NCBI GenBank assembly: GCA_937775295.1
Contig: CALKBZ010000002.1
Span: 1-64,000 of the forward strand
Reading direction: 5' to 3'
Origin: an uncultured Opitutales bacterium
Lineage (GTDB): Bacteria > Verrucomicrobiota > Verrucomicrobiia > Opitutales > Coraliomargaritaceae
Length of the DNA stretch: 64,000 nt
The notes beneath the pieces are model-generated. The model saw only the letters and a program-made list of their open reading frames with translations, ran no database searches and had not been told where the DNA came from. The position numbers were made by a program, and so were the translations under genes. Shown one piece after another: positions 38,906-47,479 of the stretch; position 1 is the first letter of the stretch; each line of letters begins with the position of its first letter.

Positions 38906-40672
38906 ATGACGATACAGAATATAAAAATACAAAACGTCCGCGGCATCGATGAACTTCTGATCCCCGACAAGATTCGAAAGAACAAACCCAATATTTTAGT
39001 CGCCCCAAATGGCTTCGGGAAAACATCAATCGCTACTGCCTTCAAATCAGCAATTAAGCAAACCTCTATAAAACTTAACAAAATCGACAGACACGAACAT
39101 GACGAAACGAAACTAGCATCACTGTCGATTGACCTAGAGGAAGATAGCAGCAGCATTACATTAAATGCGACAGAAGTTGCTAGATCTAATGAAATTAGAA
39201 AAGAATTTGATATTTTGGTTGTATCAGATTTACGAAAAATAAAGTCATACACCCGCAAGATGGGCGGCTTTTCAAGGGCCGAGGCGAAACTAACAATTCC
39301 TCCAATTGAAATATGCAACATAGTTCGAACAAATGAAAACCCGTATAAGATTTCTCAGCTAAAGCGTGACTTCGGAGATCACAAAGAATTGCTACCTAAT
39401 TTAAATACCGATTTGTTTGACTCCTATGACTTAGTCTCGCGATCTCAGGAATTACTAATCTACATCGACACATTAGGAAAACCGAGAAGCCTAAAAAAAT
39501 CATCTAGCATACAACAGAAAATCACTAGATTCCCAGGCACACATATAGACGCATTAAGCAACGCTGAACCAGAAATCGAACAATTCGCAGCAGAATTCCC
39601 AGCAGCAAAAGCAGCATTATACCTAATCACTAGAAATACAAAACTTGATAAGCCCAAAGCATTTCTAGCAATTTGGCAGCTCCTGCAGACCGCAAAAACT
39701 GCACGAAAAGACTTGCACGGTTACCTGGAATGGAAGCGCTACAAATCCCTAAAACAATCAATCGTCGAAAACTTGCGATGCCTCAATACATCTTGGAAAA
39801 ACGTTCAAGTAAATGAAACCAAAGGAAAGCTGGTCATCACGATACCTGAACCCGCGGACATTTCTAACGGACAACGCGATGTATTACTCCTATTATCAAT
39901 GATGCACATTGCGCGGAATAGCCTAGCAAAAGCGCGGGCGATAATTCTGATTGATGAAGTTTTCGACTACCTTGATGACGCAAATTTAATTGTAGCGCAG
40001 TATTTCCTATCCCAACTCATCAATGAATACAAACGGCAAGGCAGAGCGCTCTACTTAATTATACTGACACACCTGAATCCTGCTTTCTTCAAAAATTACG
40101 TATTTAGTAACCAAAATACTATATACCTAGATCAAGGCATTGATTACAATGTAGCACTCGCAATGAAGAAATTGTTAGCAGCTAGATCTCAGGATTCAGT
40201 CAGTGACGACATCAAAGATAAAATATCAAAATACCTAGTCCACTATCATACCGACGATTATGATTTCTCCAGTGACTTATCATCAATTAATGGCATCAGA
40301 CCAACATGGGGCAAACAGGGTCGATTTCAGTCATTCATACAGGATGAATTCAAAAAATATCAGGATGGAGAACTTTACGATCCCCTTGCAATTTGCGCTA
40401 TAACCAGAAGGAAGATTGAGGAACATGCCTATAAACAAATCGAACACTTAGCTGAATCGAATACTTTTTTCACAACACACAAGACGGCTCCAAAACTTGA
40501 CTGGTCAGCTAAACGCGGTGCCGACATCCCCGAATCGCATCATCTGCTCAGAATAGTTTTTGATGATGGATTGCACTTCGGTGAAAACAAAAACAACATC
40601 GTTCCGATCGTTTCAAAGTTGAGCAATCCAATCATTAAGAAAATGATCGTCGAAGCAGTGAACAGAGCATGA
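38906..40672 (+). CDS. ABC/SMC-like AAA ATPase of the island operon
   Basis: Protein of 588 residues from the ATG at 38906. Walker A APNGFGKTS is at 33-41, the ABC signature-like SNGQRD at 320-325, Walker B IILIDE at 346-351, a D-loop LDDAN at 356-360 and a switch His at 389 (LTHLNP). The 280 residues between Walker A and signature are helical but shorter than in SMC. The C-terminal ~200 residues after the ATPase are unassigned and could hold an effector. Such Rad50/OLD/PtuA-like ATPases are frequent in phage-defence operons. It is A+T-richer than its neighbours. It overlaps the next gene by ATGA, so translation is coupled. Confidence 0.85.
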   Translation: MTIQNIKIQNVRGIDELLIPDKIRKNKPNILVAPNGFGKTSIATAFKSAIKQTSIKLNKIDRHEHDETKLASLSIDLEEDSSSITLNATEVARSNEIRKEFDILVVSDLRKIKSYTRKMGGFSRAEAKLTIPPIEICNIVRTNENPYKISQLKRDFGDHKELLPNLNTDLFDSYDLVSRSQELLIYIDTLGKPRSLKKSSSIQQKITRFPGTHIDALSNAEPEIEQFAAEFPAAKAALYLITRNTKLDKPKAFLAIWQLLQTAKTARKDLHGYLEWKRYKSLKQSIVENLRCLNTSWKNVQVNETKGKLVITIPEPADISNGQRDVLLLLSMMHIARNSLAKARAIILIDEVFDYLDDANLIVAQYFLSQLINEYKRQGRALYLIILTHLNPAFFKNYVFSNQNTIYLDQGIDYNVALAMKKLLAARSQDSVSDDIKDKISKYLVHYHTDDYDFSSDLSSINGIRPTWGKQGRFQSFIQDEFKKYQDGELYDPLAICAITRRKIEEHAYKQIEHLAESNTFFTTHKTAPKLDWSAKRGADIPESHHLLRIVFDDGLHFGENKNNIVPIVSKLSNPIIKKMIVEAVNRA

Positions 40673-41712
40673 ATACAAAATTCACAATTGAAGCATGGGT
40701 TCAGTTAATCGATCTACCGACTGTTCGAAAGTCTAGTAGATGCGTAATTCAAAAAGAAGAAATATCTCTTCACCTACTTGGCTCCGAATCGCAATTGATT
40801 CTGACTGCTGGCGAATGCCAATGTATAGGCCCCAAGATTACAAATAGCTCACAACAACCATGGATTTGCTTACACATCACAAGCGACTCTAACCAAATAA
40901 AACTATATGTTAATGCAATTGAATGTGCCAGAATCGAAAATGGTCAGGCAGTATTTACCCTCGAAGAGCTAGATGTCGAAGTCACGAGAGGAGACCTCCC
41001 AACTGTAATACCTGCAAATCACACAGCATGGAGAGAAACCCGAAAATCCCTTTTTATTGAGAATACAACTCAGCGCACAGGCCGAACACCACTAAACACT
41101 GTAGAACAGTTTGAACAACTGAAGAACCGAGCACTCGCACTCAGAGGCTTCATTCAAAGTGTGAACTCAGGTCAAACGCACCACATTGAGGACATAGTTG
41201 GAAATCTACGCTCTCTATTATTTTACAAATTAAAGTCCAATCAAACTGAGATTATTCCGAGCTACAATCCTCTACTACTAAGAGCTGCAGCAATATCCGA
41301 TTCACCACTTCCAATATATAGAAATAAGTCAAACTGCAGTTTCGAAGAACTGATTCAGGAAAAGATCACTCCAAGTGCTACTTGGGCATTTGACCGTTTC
41401 CCCTCAGTTTTCCCTACGTCCACACAATATGTGGAAGACGACCTACAAGCTTTTCTGAATTCTCATTTCTTATGTTATGAGGAGAATTTTTACACTCCAC
41501 TCGAATTGATACAACAAATCGCCAATACAGAGAGCTCATCTCACTTCGACCCAGAAGTCATACCCCATATACAGGTGTTAAAAAGCTCTCCTGAATTCTT
41601 TGGTTCTACTGTTTTTATCACCACCATCAAAGAGCTCGCTGAAATCACATATTATTTTGCTGAGAGACTCGTCGAGAATTGGAGGACAAAAGGTTATGAC
41701 ACAAGGGGCTAA
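40669..41712 (+). CDS. LamG/concanavalin-like protein, partner of the ATPase
   Basis: Protein of 347 residues. The first ~115 residues look like a LamG jelly roll (FTIEAWVQLIDLP, ISLHLLG, WICLHITSDSNQIKLYVNAIECA), without a signal peptide. The remaining 230 residues are unassigned, with a helical stretch NTVEQFEQLKNRALALRGFI and many aromatic residues. It starts inside the ATPase stop (ATGA) and has the same base composition, so the pair was probably acquired together. The final codons and stop (AGG GGC TAA) lie in a copy of the RAYT terminal repeat, so the native C-terminus may be cut short. Confidence 0.72.
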   Translation: MNTKFTIEAWVQLIDLPTVRKSSRCVIQKEEISLHLLGSESQLILTAGECQCIGPKITNSSQQPWICLHITSDSNQIKLYVNAIECARIENGQAVFTLEELDVEVTRGDLPTVIPANHTAWRETRKSLFIENTTQRTGRTPLNTVEQFEQLKNRALALRGFIQSVNSGQTHHIEDIVGNLRSLLFYKLKSNQTEIIPSYNPLLLRAAAISDSPLPIYRNKSNCSFEELIQEKITPSATWAFDRFPSVFPTSTQYVEDDLQAFLNSHFLCYEENFYTPLELIQQIANTESSSHFDPEVIPHIQVLKSSPEFFGSTVFITTIKELAEITYYFAERLVENWRTKGYDTRG

Positions 41713-41717
41713 ATGGA
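41705..41717. repeat. Shortest copy of RAYT 3'-terminal repeat
   Basis: GGGGCTAAATGGA, the first 12 bases of the 33-bp terminal unit, stands directly before a full copy beginning at 41718. It supplies the stop codon of the LamG-like gene. Confidence 0.6.
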
Positions 41718-42183
41718 GGGGCTAAATGGGGTCATTCCGTTATTCTTATAATCAGTTCCTGATAAGCCTCAGCTCCATCGCCACCCGCTTCATAAAACTT
41801 GCCCACTTTCTGGCTCACAGCCTGAGGAATCCCCATGTTCAGACTCTCGGTAATCCACACATTCGTCGCACTAGTATACCGCTTCATTACAGCCGCCAGC
41901 ATTACCTTCCATTCTGCAGACTTTAGATCTTCACGGATCGCAGTTGCATCCTTACCGAGCTGCGCAAGCCCACGCTCCAGATACAACTCCCACTTCAATT
42001 CATTCGCCTCACGTAAATCCTTGCCCATCGTAATGCTGCCTTCGACAGCTCGAGCAACTCCCCATCCTCCGCCTCGCCCGTGAGTCCGCACATGCCTCTG
42101 CGCTCAGTAAACCGCTTCATTACAAGCCTTGCTCCCAATCGCCCATTACCGCGGCACATCCGATGCAGACAACAGCTCTTTCC
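41718..42183 (-). pseudogene. 5'-truncated RAYT transposase copy A
   Basis: The minus strand encodes the C-terminal part of a REP-associated transposase, ending GGDGAEAYQELIIRITE. It is decayed by small insertions and a changed start toward 42183 compared with copy C. Its plus-strand left end starts exactly at the GGGGCTAAATGG terminal word. Confidence 0.75.
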
Positions 42184-42184
42184 G

Positions 42185-42283
42185 GGGGGCTAAATGGGGT
42201 CATTCCGTTATTCTTATGGGGGCTAAATGGGGTCATTCCGTTATTCTTATGGGGGCTAAATGGGGTCATTCCGTTATTCTTAT
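42185..42283. repeat. Three tandem 33-bp RAYT terminal units
   Basis: Units at 42185-42217, 42218-42250 and 42251-42283 are identical copies beginning GGGGGCTAAATGGGGTCATT and ending TTATTCTTAT. The third runs on into copy B. Single copies also begin at 41718 and 42404. No spacers, so not a CRISPR. Confidence 0.93.
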
Positions 42284-42403
42284 AATTAGTCCCTGATAAG
42301 CCTCAGCCCCATCGCCACCCGCTTCATAAAACTTGCCCACGTTCTGGCTCACAGCTTGAGGAATCCCCATGTTCAGACTCTCGGTAATCCACACATTCGT
42401 CGT
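42251..42403 (-). pseudogene. 5'-truncated RAYT transposase copy B
   Basis: Only the last ~40 codons of the transposase remain, ending at the same terminal word as copies A and C and abutting copy C on its right. Confidence 0.75.
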
Positions 42404-42930
42404 GGGGCTAAATGGGGTCATTCCGTTATTCTTATAATCAGTTGCTGATAAGCCTCAGCCCCATCGCCACCCGCTTCATAAAACTTGCCCACGTTCTGGC
42501 TCACAGCCTGAGGAATCCCCATGTTCAGCCTCTCGGTAATCCACACATTCGTCGCACTAGTATACCGCTTCATTACAGCCGCCAGCATTACCTTCCATTC
42601 TGCAGACTTTAGATCTTCACGGATCGCAGTTGCATCCTTACCGAGCTGCGCAAGCCCACGCTCCAGATACAACTCCCACTTCAATTCATTCGCCTCACGT
42701 AAATCCTTACCATCGTAATGCTCCTTCGACAAATCAAGCAACTCCCCATCCTCCGCCTCGCCCTTGAGTCGCTCTGCCTCTGCGCTCAATAAACCCTTCT
42801 TAAAATCCTTGCTCCCAATCGCCCAACCGCGGCACATCCGATCAAACAACAGCTCTTTCTGCGCGCCCGAGTCGGCCGCCAACCACGCCAAATACTCACG
42901 GTATTTATTACGCCCGACAGTGGGATAAAA
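42404..42930 (-). pseudogene. 5'-truncated RAYT transposase copy C
   Basis: The longest fragment, with a continuous frame from about 42921 to 42418 (YREYLAWLAADSG to LIIRITE). It matches the C-terminal half of the intact RAYT at 42937-43914 in layout but is a different subfamily. The catalytic N-terminal HUH/Tyr domain is missing, cut off at the left end of the intact element. Confidence 0.8.
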
Positions 42931-42933
42931 AAA

Positions 42934-42958
42934 GGGTCAGTCCAAGTATTGCTGATTT
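42934..42958. repeat. Left inverted repeat of intact RAYT element
   Basis: Twenty-five bases starting GGGTCAGTCCAAGTATTGCT. Exact inverse at 43956-43980. Both sides carry an A- or T-run just outside. Confidence 0.92.
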
Positions 42959-43914
42959 TTAAGTTTCCCCCAATCAGGATCTGAATCGATCTTTAGCTTT
43001 CGATGTCGACTCACAAGACTGTTCACCGATGACACTTGTCCCATGCTCAAACGTTGCGCGATCCATTTATGGGGTGCCAAATAACGCTCCCTTAGATGCC
43101 GAGCTAAAGCGACCTTCCAATCTGCACCCTTAGGTCCTGAAAGTAAATCAGACTCCCCTTTCCCCAGTAGTCGCAGTGCCTGCTTCAAGCCGTTCTCCCA
43201 ACGCGGTTCCCGCATCTCCGAAGCCTCAGCTTCAACGATATTCCGCTGATCCCCGGCCTCCAGATCCCCCAGGACAGCTTTCTTAAAAGCGTTGCCTCCT
43301 TTCGCCCAGCCCCGGCTCATTCCCTCAAATCCCAAGCGCTTGCGCTCAGGATCATCTGCGGACAACCATTCCAGATAATCCCGATACAACGCCCTCCCCT
43401 TGGGCTTGTCAGCTAGCCCGCCAGCGGCCTCCAAGCAACTCGCACAATCCGTGAATCCCCAGCGTTTACGGGGATACCATAACTGATGAAAACTACTGTC
43501 CTTATATTCCTGCAAACAGGCCGCTCCAATTAAACCCGCCCGAACCGGATTCAAGTGGATGTAATGGCAGACCGCAGCCACCGCGTCCCCGTCCAGCAAG
43601 ATCGCCTGATAACGTCCCTGGAAAACGTGGCCGTTCGATTTCCGAAGGCGATTAAAACGATTAGCAAAAGTCGACTGCAACCAGCGCATCCCTTCCACCA
43701 GATTCGGCTCCGGAGTCTGGAGGCACAAGTGGTAATGGTTGCCCATCAGGCACCATGCATGCACACGCCAGCCCATCGACCCGCAGGCTTGAACCAAACA
43801 TTTCAAAAAACTCTGGCGAGCCCCCTCGCTCTCAAATATCCATGAGCGATAGTTCCCGCGGTTGATCACATGATAATACGCACCCGCGTATTCGATACGA
43901 GCTTTGCGTGCCAT
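42937..43914 (-). CDS. REP-associated tyrosine transposase (RAYT)
   Basis: Single-strand DNA transposase of 325 residues of the Y1/TnpA_REP family, intact. Seen are ARKARIEYAGAYYHVINRGN at the start, the HUH motif MGNHYHLCLQTPEPNLVEGM, STFANRFNRLRKSNGHVFQGRYQAILLD and YIHLNPVRAGL. The C-terminal half is a helix-rich DNA-binding region. Start taken at the ATG at 43914. The gene lies between perfect inverted repeats, and its stop falls within the left one. RAYTs are thought to spread REP/BIME hairpins, which are plentiful in this window. Confidence 0.92.
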   Translation of the reverse strand: MARKARIEYAGAYYHVINRGNYRSWIFESEGARQSFLKCLVQACGSMGWRVHAWCLMGNHYHLCLQTPEPNLVEGMRWLQSTFANRFNRLRKSNGHVFQGRYQAILLDGDAVAAVCHYIHLNPVRAGLIGAACLQEYKDSSFHQLWYPRKRWGFTDCASCLEAAGGLADKPKGRALYRDYLEWLSADDPERKRLGFEGMSRGWAKGGNAFKKAVLGDLEAGDQRNIVEAEASEMREPRWENGLKQALRLLGKGESDLLSGPKGADWKVALARHLRERYLAPHKWIAQRLSMGQVSSVNSLVSRHRKLKIDSDPDWGKLKNQQYLD

Positions 43915-43955
43915 AACTACACTCTTTGACCACAGAAACAACTAGGTCAACTGCT

Positions 43956-43980
43956 AAATCAGCAATACTTGGACTGACCC
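43956..43980. repeat. Right inverted repeat of intact RAYT element
   Basis: Ends ...CTTGGACTGACCC; exact complement of 42934-42958. The helicase-tail duplication begins 10 bp further on. Confidence 0.92.
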
Positions 43981-43990
43981 CTTTTTCCTG

Positions 43991-44249
43991 CCAAGACGCC
44001 AAGATGGACACCCATCCCAGTATGGAAAGGGACGCCGCCTTCACCGATGTTTATATCATCCCAGCAATGCGCCGCATCCACCAAGCCCTCGGCCGCATCG
44101 TGCGCGCACCAGGTCATCGCGCCAAAGTATTGCTCCACGGCAAACGCTATGACCAAGCTGCCTACAAAGAGCAACTGGCACCTGAATATCAACAGGCCAC
44201 CACAATCACCCGCGACAGCGACTTGGTTGAGTGGTTACAACAAAGCTAG
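43991..44249 (+). pseudogene. Detached C-terminal fragment of the helicase gene
   Basis: Keeps the reading frame from [16 protein letters not shown] through [17 protein letters not shown] to the stop, but has no start or catalytic N-terminus. Probably the original 3' end of the gene that was displaced by the island, or a copy carried by it. Confidence 0.85.
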
Positions 44250-44273
44250 CGCGCTTTGGCCTAAGCGGCTCAT
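43991..44273 (+). repeat. Direct repeat of helicase 3' end, right copy
   Basis: Matches 37815-38098 with about seven differences, including one single-base deletion after the stop codon. It marks the right edge of the island. Confidence 0.95.
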
Positions 44274-44358
44274 TCCACGCCTCAAGATCATAATATTCGT
44301 ATTGCTTGTTCAGGTAAAACTGCTTTGTTCGTCGATTCTCGCGAATGCGGAACGATAT

Positions 44359-44432
44359 GTGGGCGTAGCTCAGCTGGATAGAGCATCGGTTTTCTAAACC
44401 GAGGGTCCCGGGTTCGAGTCCCGGCGCCCATA
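44359..44432 (+). tRNA. tRNA-Arg (anticodon UCU)
   Basis: Acceptor GTGGGCG / CGCCCAT, D-arm GCTCAGCTGGATAGAGC, anticodon stem TCGGT/ACCGA with loop TTTCTAA (anticodon TCT), T-arm CCGGGTTCGAGTCCCGG. 74 nt, CCA not encoded. Confidence 0.96.
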
Positions 44433-44436
44433 CGTT
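44417..44436. repeat. tRNA-Arg 3' end, att-like direct repeat 1
   Basis: The 20 bases AGTCCCGGCGCCCATACGTT span the end of the T-arm and acceptor. An exact second copy is at 44616-44635, 199 bp away. Confidence 0.85.
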
Positions 44437-44463
44437 CCGATGAGCTGGGGACTGTGACCTCCG

Positions 44464-44560
<97 letters not shown>

Positions 44561-44615
44561 TACGGTGGTCCGGCCCGCTACGCGGCCGATTTTGTCGCCT
44601 GTCACGCTCGGAACA

Positions 44616-44635
44616 AGTCCCGGCGCCCATACGTT
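44616..44635. repeat. tRNA-Arg 3' end, att-like direct repeat 2
   Basis: Exact second copy of the 20-base tRNA end. With 44417-44436 it frames a 179-bp insert, like a collapsed integration site. Confidence 0.85.
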
Positions 44636-44712
44636 TAGAGTGCTGAGAATATTATGTAGCAACTGGTTTGATACGATCCGAGCGATACAATTTGAGCTCT
44701 AACATTAGGCCG

Positions 44713-45393
44713 CTACTGGGTTGAATGCTTTTTGTGCGAGACGGTTGTCCAATCGAGACCACCCTTAAATTTGACGACGCCTTTTTCGAAGGCAAAGCGC
44801 ACGAGGCTTGCCTCGTCGCTGATGTTGAGTCGCTTCATCATATTGTGCTTGTGGCGACGAACGGTGAATTCACTAATACCCAATATTTCACCCGCACTCA
44901 CATGGCTATGGCCTTGCGCAATTAAGCGCAAAACATGCAACTCCCGATTCGACACTACTTTGTAATAGGCATCCGGATCCTGCCACATGCCAGCAATGAT
45001 CTTTTGCGCATTCGCTGAATAATAAATCTCCCCAGCTGAGACCTCGTTAAATGCGGTAAATAATGTTTCGAGCGACATCTCTTGTTTATGAACAAAACCA
45101 AGTATCCCACTGCGGGTGACTTCGCGAACCGTATAATCATCGCACTCACTGGAAATCGCTAAAATACGAACATCCGGGGCCACCTGAAGTATGCGACGCG
45201 CCAGACTCAAACCGTCAAGCTTGGGCAGCATTAAATCCAGCACGACAAAATCAAATTTTTCTATCTGGAACAACCCCCATGCTGACTCACCATCACTTGC
45301 TTCCTTGACGTAGCTAAACTCAAATTCCCGTGAGACGATGCTGACTAACAATTCACGTACCAACTCTTCATCTTCTACAACTAATGCCTTCAT
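44713..45393 (-). CDS. Orphan response regulator, LuxR/NarL type
   Basis: Protein of 226 residues. The receiver domain has the acidic pair VVEDEE at the start, the phospho-acceptor Asp in FDFVVLDLMLPKLDG and the Lys in GFVHKQEM. The C-terminal LuxR helix-turn-helix reads VSNRELHVLRLIAQGHSHVSAGEILGISEFTVRRHKHNMMKRL. It would bind DNA when phosphorylated. No histidine kinase gene is nearby, so the partner is elsewhere. Confidence 0.9.
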   Translation of the reverse strand: MKALVVEDEELVRELLVSIVSREFEFSYVKEASDGESAWGLFQIEKFDFVVLDLMLPKLDGLSLARRILQVAPDVRILAISSECDDYTVREVTRSGILGFVHKQEMSLETLFTAFNEVSAGEIYYSANAQKIIAGMWQDPDAYYKVVSNRELHVLRLIAQGHSHVSAGEILGISEFTVRRHKHNMMKRLNISDEASLVRFAFEKGVVKFKGGLDWTTVSHKKHSTQ

Positions 45394-45621
45394 GTCTAAA
45401 TTGTATAAAACATAGGTATTAACATCGAGTTTAAACTACGTTGTTTTTGTGATCATCAATCGATCAAACTACAGTTGCTTTGTAAGCCAATAGATTAGCT
45501 GATTAGGGGCATTGAGTCACCACCACAAATCATTTCACGTCACAGACGAGACAGCGATATGGGATAAGTAGTTCGTACGTTTTTTTAATGACAGGCAGGC
45601 AAAACCATTTAAACTAAAAGT

Positions 45622-45981
45622 ATGATTACAAATGTTCATGAGATAGTGCCAGAAGTTGCTGAAAATGTACGAGGTGGTACGGGAACCGCCTACGCGCACA
45701 AACTGTTGGATCTATTCCCTGGCAGCGCGATCAAAAGTGTCGGCCTTGTCCGCCTAGAACCAGGTGCTTGCGTCGGCGCCCATTCGCACGATGGCGATGA
45801 AGACTTCTATTACTGCATTTCCGGCACGGGTATCGTCGTCGATAATGGCGTCGAACATCCTTTTACACCAGGCACCTTACAAATCACACGCGACGGTGAA
45901 ACTCAGGCAATTCGTAATACGGGTGAAACCGAACTCGTTTTCCTAGGAGCGCTGATTGATACTCCAGCAGAATTTAAATAG
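45622..45981 (+). CDS. Small cupin-domain protein
   Basis: Single cupin fold of 119 residues. Motif 1 reads GACVGAHSHDGDEDFYYCISGTG with metal-binding His residues and Glu, and motif 2 is DNGVEHPFTPGTLQITRDGE, where the second His is present. Likely a metal-dependent sensor, isomerase or storage protein; substrate unknown. Confidence 0.82.
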   Translation: MITNVHEIVPEVAENVRGGTGTAYAHKLLDLFPGSAIKSVGLVRLEPGACVGAHSHDGDEDFYYCISGTGIVVDNGVEHPFTPGTLQITRDGETQAIRNTGETELVFLGALIDTPAEFK

Positions 45982-46080
45982 CGCCGCGATAATCCAGCCC
46001 GAGTGTAATGGCTAATAAACGCTAGGTACAGCGACCTTAGTCGTCCGTATTTTAGCAGTGCAGACATGACCGTTTATAGC

Positions 46081-46549
46081 TCAACGTCGCTCCCCTACTG
46101 CGAATTGCCGCAGTGCCTCGTAAGTCCCAATACCAGCCGAGGTCGAAAGATTTAGTGAGCGAAGATCCGTGTTTTTATGTGGAATAGTTAGTCGTTGCCC
46201 TTCCAGTTCCGCATGCAACCAGTCTGGCACACCATGCCCCTCGCTGCCAAAGACCAACCCGTCGTCCTCTGCGTATTGCACATCCCAATAGACATGATCT
46301 GCCTTGGTGGTAAACAACCACAGACGCCTAGGCGCCAAACTCGCTTGCCTTAAACGCTGCCCAATCATCGTGATGGTGCACATCGAGCGAGTGCCAATAG
46401 TCCATACCGCTGCGCTTGAGGTGCTTATCGGTTATGGTAAACCCCAGCGGATGAATCAAATGTAAGCGCGTCTCAGTAATCGCACAAAGTCGACCGATAT
46501 TGCCCGTATTCTGAGGGATCTCCGGATTAAATAAAACGATGTGCAGCAT
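46081..46549 (-). pseudogene. trmL: tRNA (cytidine(34)-2'-O)-methyltransferase, frameshifted
   Basis: The first part, from the ATG at 46549, reads [36 protein letters not shown], and the second part in another frame reads LVFGSEGHGVPDWL and LNLSTSAGIGTYEALRQF, the SPOUT knot. Together they make a full TrmL of about 155 residues that methylates the wobble base of tRNA-Leu. One extra base near 46334-46336 (in GGCGCC) shifts the frame. It is either a recent pseudogene or a sequence error, since both halves are well kept. Confidence 0.85.
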
Positions 46550-46779
46550 TGCACACACATTGTAGGTCCAAAGTCGAAGGTCCAACATTGAATTTAATTG
46601 GGATGCATCTTTTAAGTCGCATCTGAAGACTTCACTTAAGGGTGGTATTTGACGTCTTGGAATTCCGGTGGTGGTCTCCTGTGCGACGCGTTGCGGTCTC
46701 CTGTGCGGCGTGTTGTGTAAGCTGCTTAATACCCATGGGCGCGCGGTGCGGCGCGGTGTATACATAAGCACGCGAGTGC

Positions 46780-47166
46780 CTACCAATTCGTGTAGATCAC
46801 GGTCGCCCAGCAGATGCCACAGTTAACCAGTGCAATAAAAACCGCAGCACTGCCCATATCTTTCGCTTGTTTAGCGAGTGATCGACGTTCGAGTGAAATA
46901 TCGTCGACGACTGCTTCGATCGCAGAATTCAAAATTTCGACGATCCATACTAGTAACACACTACTAATTAGAATCAGACGCTCGACCAGGGTCAGTGGTA
47001 AAAATAATGAGCTAATAATGAGGATACTGCCAACGGCAACTTCCAAGCGAAACGCGGCTTCATGCATGGCAGAACCGAGGCCGGCTAATGAACAGGCACC
47101 CGCTTTAAAGAGTCGGGTGCAGCCAGTGTGCTTATGAACTGATGGATCGATATCATTTGAACTCAT
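46780..47166 (-). CDS. dgkA: Diacylglycerol kinase
   Basis: Small integral membrane kinase of 128 residues with three hydrophobic segments ([48 protein letters not shown]). The conserved EAAFRLE and [15 protein letters not shown] motifs with catalytic Glu are present. It recycles diacylglycerol to phosphatidate. Start at the ATG at 47166. Confidence 0.92.
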   Translation of the reverse strand: MSSNDIDPSVHKHTGCTRLFKAGACSLAGLGSAMHEAAFRLEVAVGSILIISSLFLPLTLVERLILISSVLLVWIVEILNSAIEAVVDDISLERRSLAKQAKDMGSAAVFIALVNCGICWATVIYTNW

Positions 47167-47439
47167 AACATTTACGATGATGCACATTTAAACGACTTCA
47201 CGCTGTCAGTTCCGTCGGAAAGATACAGGCAAAAAAAACGCCCCTTGATTAAGCCTAGAAAGAGTCGTCAGAATCCAGAAGACAGCACTCAAGAGCATAA
47301 TAAAGATCAGAGTTAAACAGCAATGAGTTATAAAACATATCGCGGTTCTTCGCTATTTTTAGTGGAACAATGAAAACCGGAACACTCAATTACATCTGAG
47401 AAGAGGAATGGCTTGAGATTCCAGACCGGAGAGTTTCAC

Positions 47440-47465
47440 CACGGAGGCACAGAGACACGGAGGAG
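47440..47465. repeat. Left inverted repeat flanking GxxExxY fragment
   Basis: CCACGGAGGCACAGAGACAC and onward, nearly complementary to CCTCCGTGTTTCCGTGCCTCC at 47700-47724. Such repeats are typical around GxxExxY genes. Confidence 0.65.
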
Positions 47466-47479
47466 TGATTGACTTAGAA

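Noticed and set aside
38746-39321. 191-codon minus-strand frame opposite the ATPase start
   Set aside because: Overlaps the Walker A region of the ATPase and a terminator; hydrophobic by chance.
42185-42283. 33-bp direct repeats as a possible CRISPR array
   Set aside because: Units are directly adjacent with no spacers and equal the RAYT end sequence; no cas genes are present.
44713-45393. Response regulator as controller of the island operon
   Set aside because: It lies outside the island, on the other side of tRNA-Arg, and has the base composition of core genes; no link is visible.
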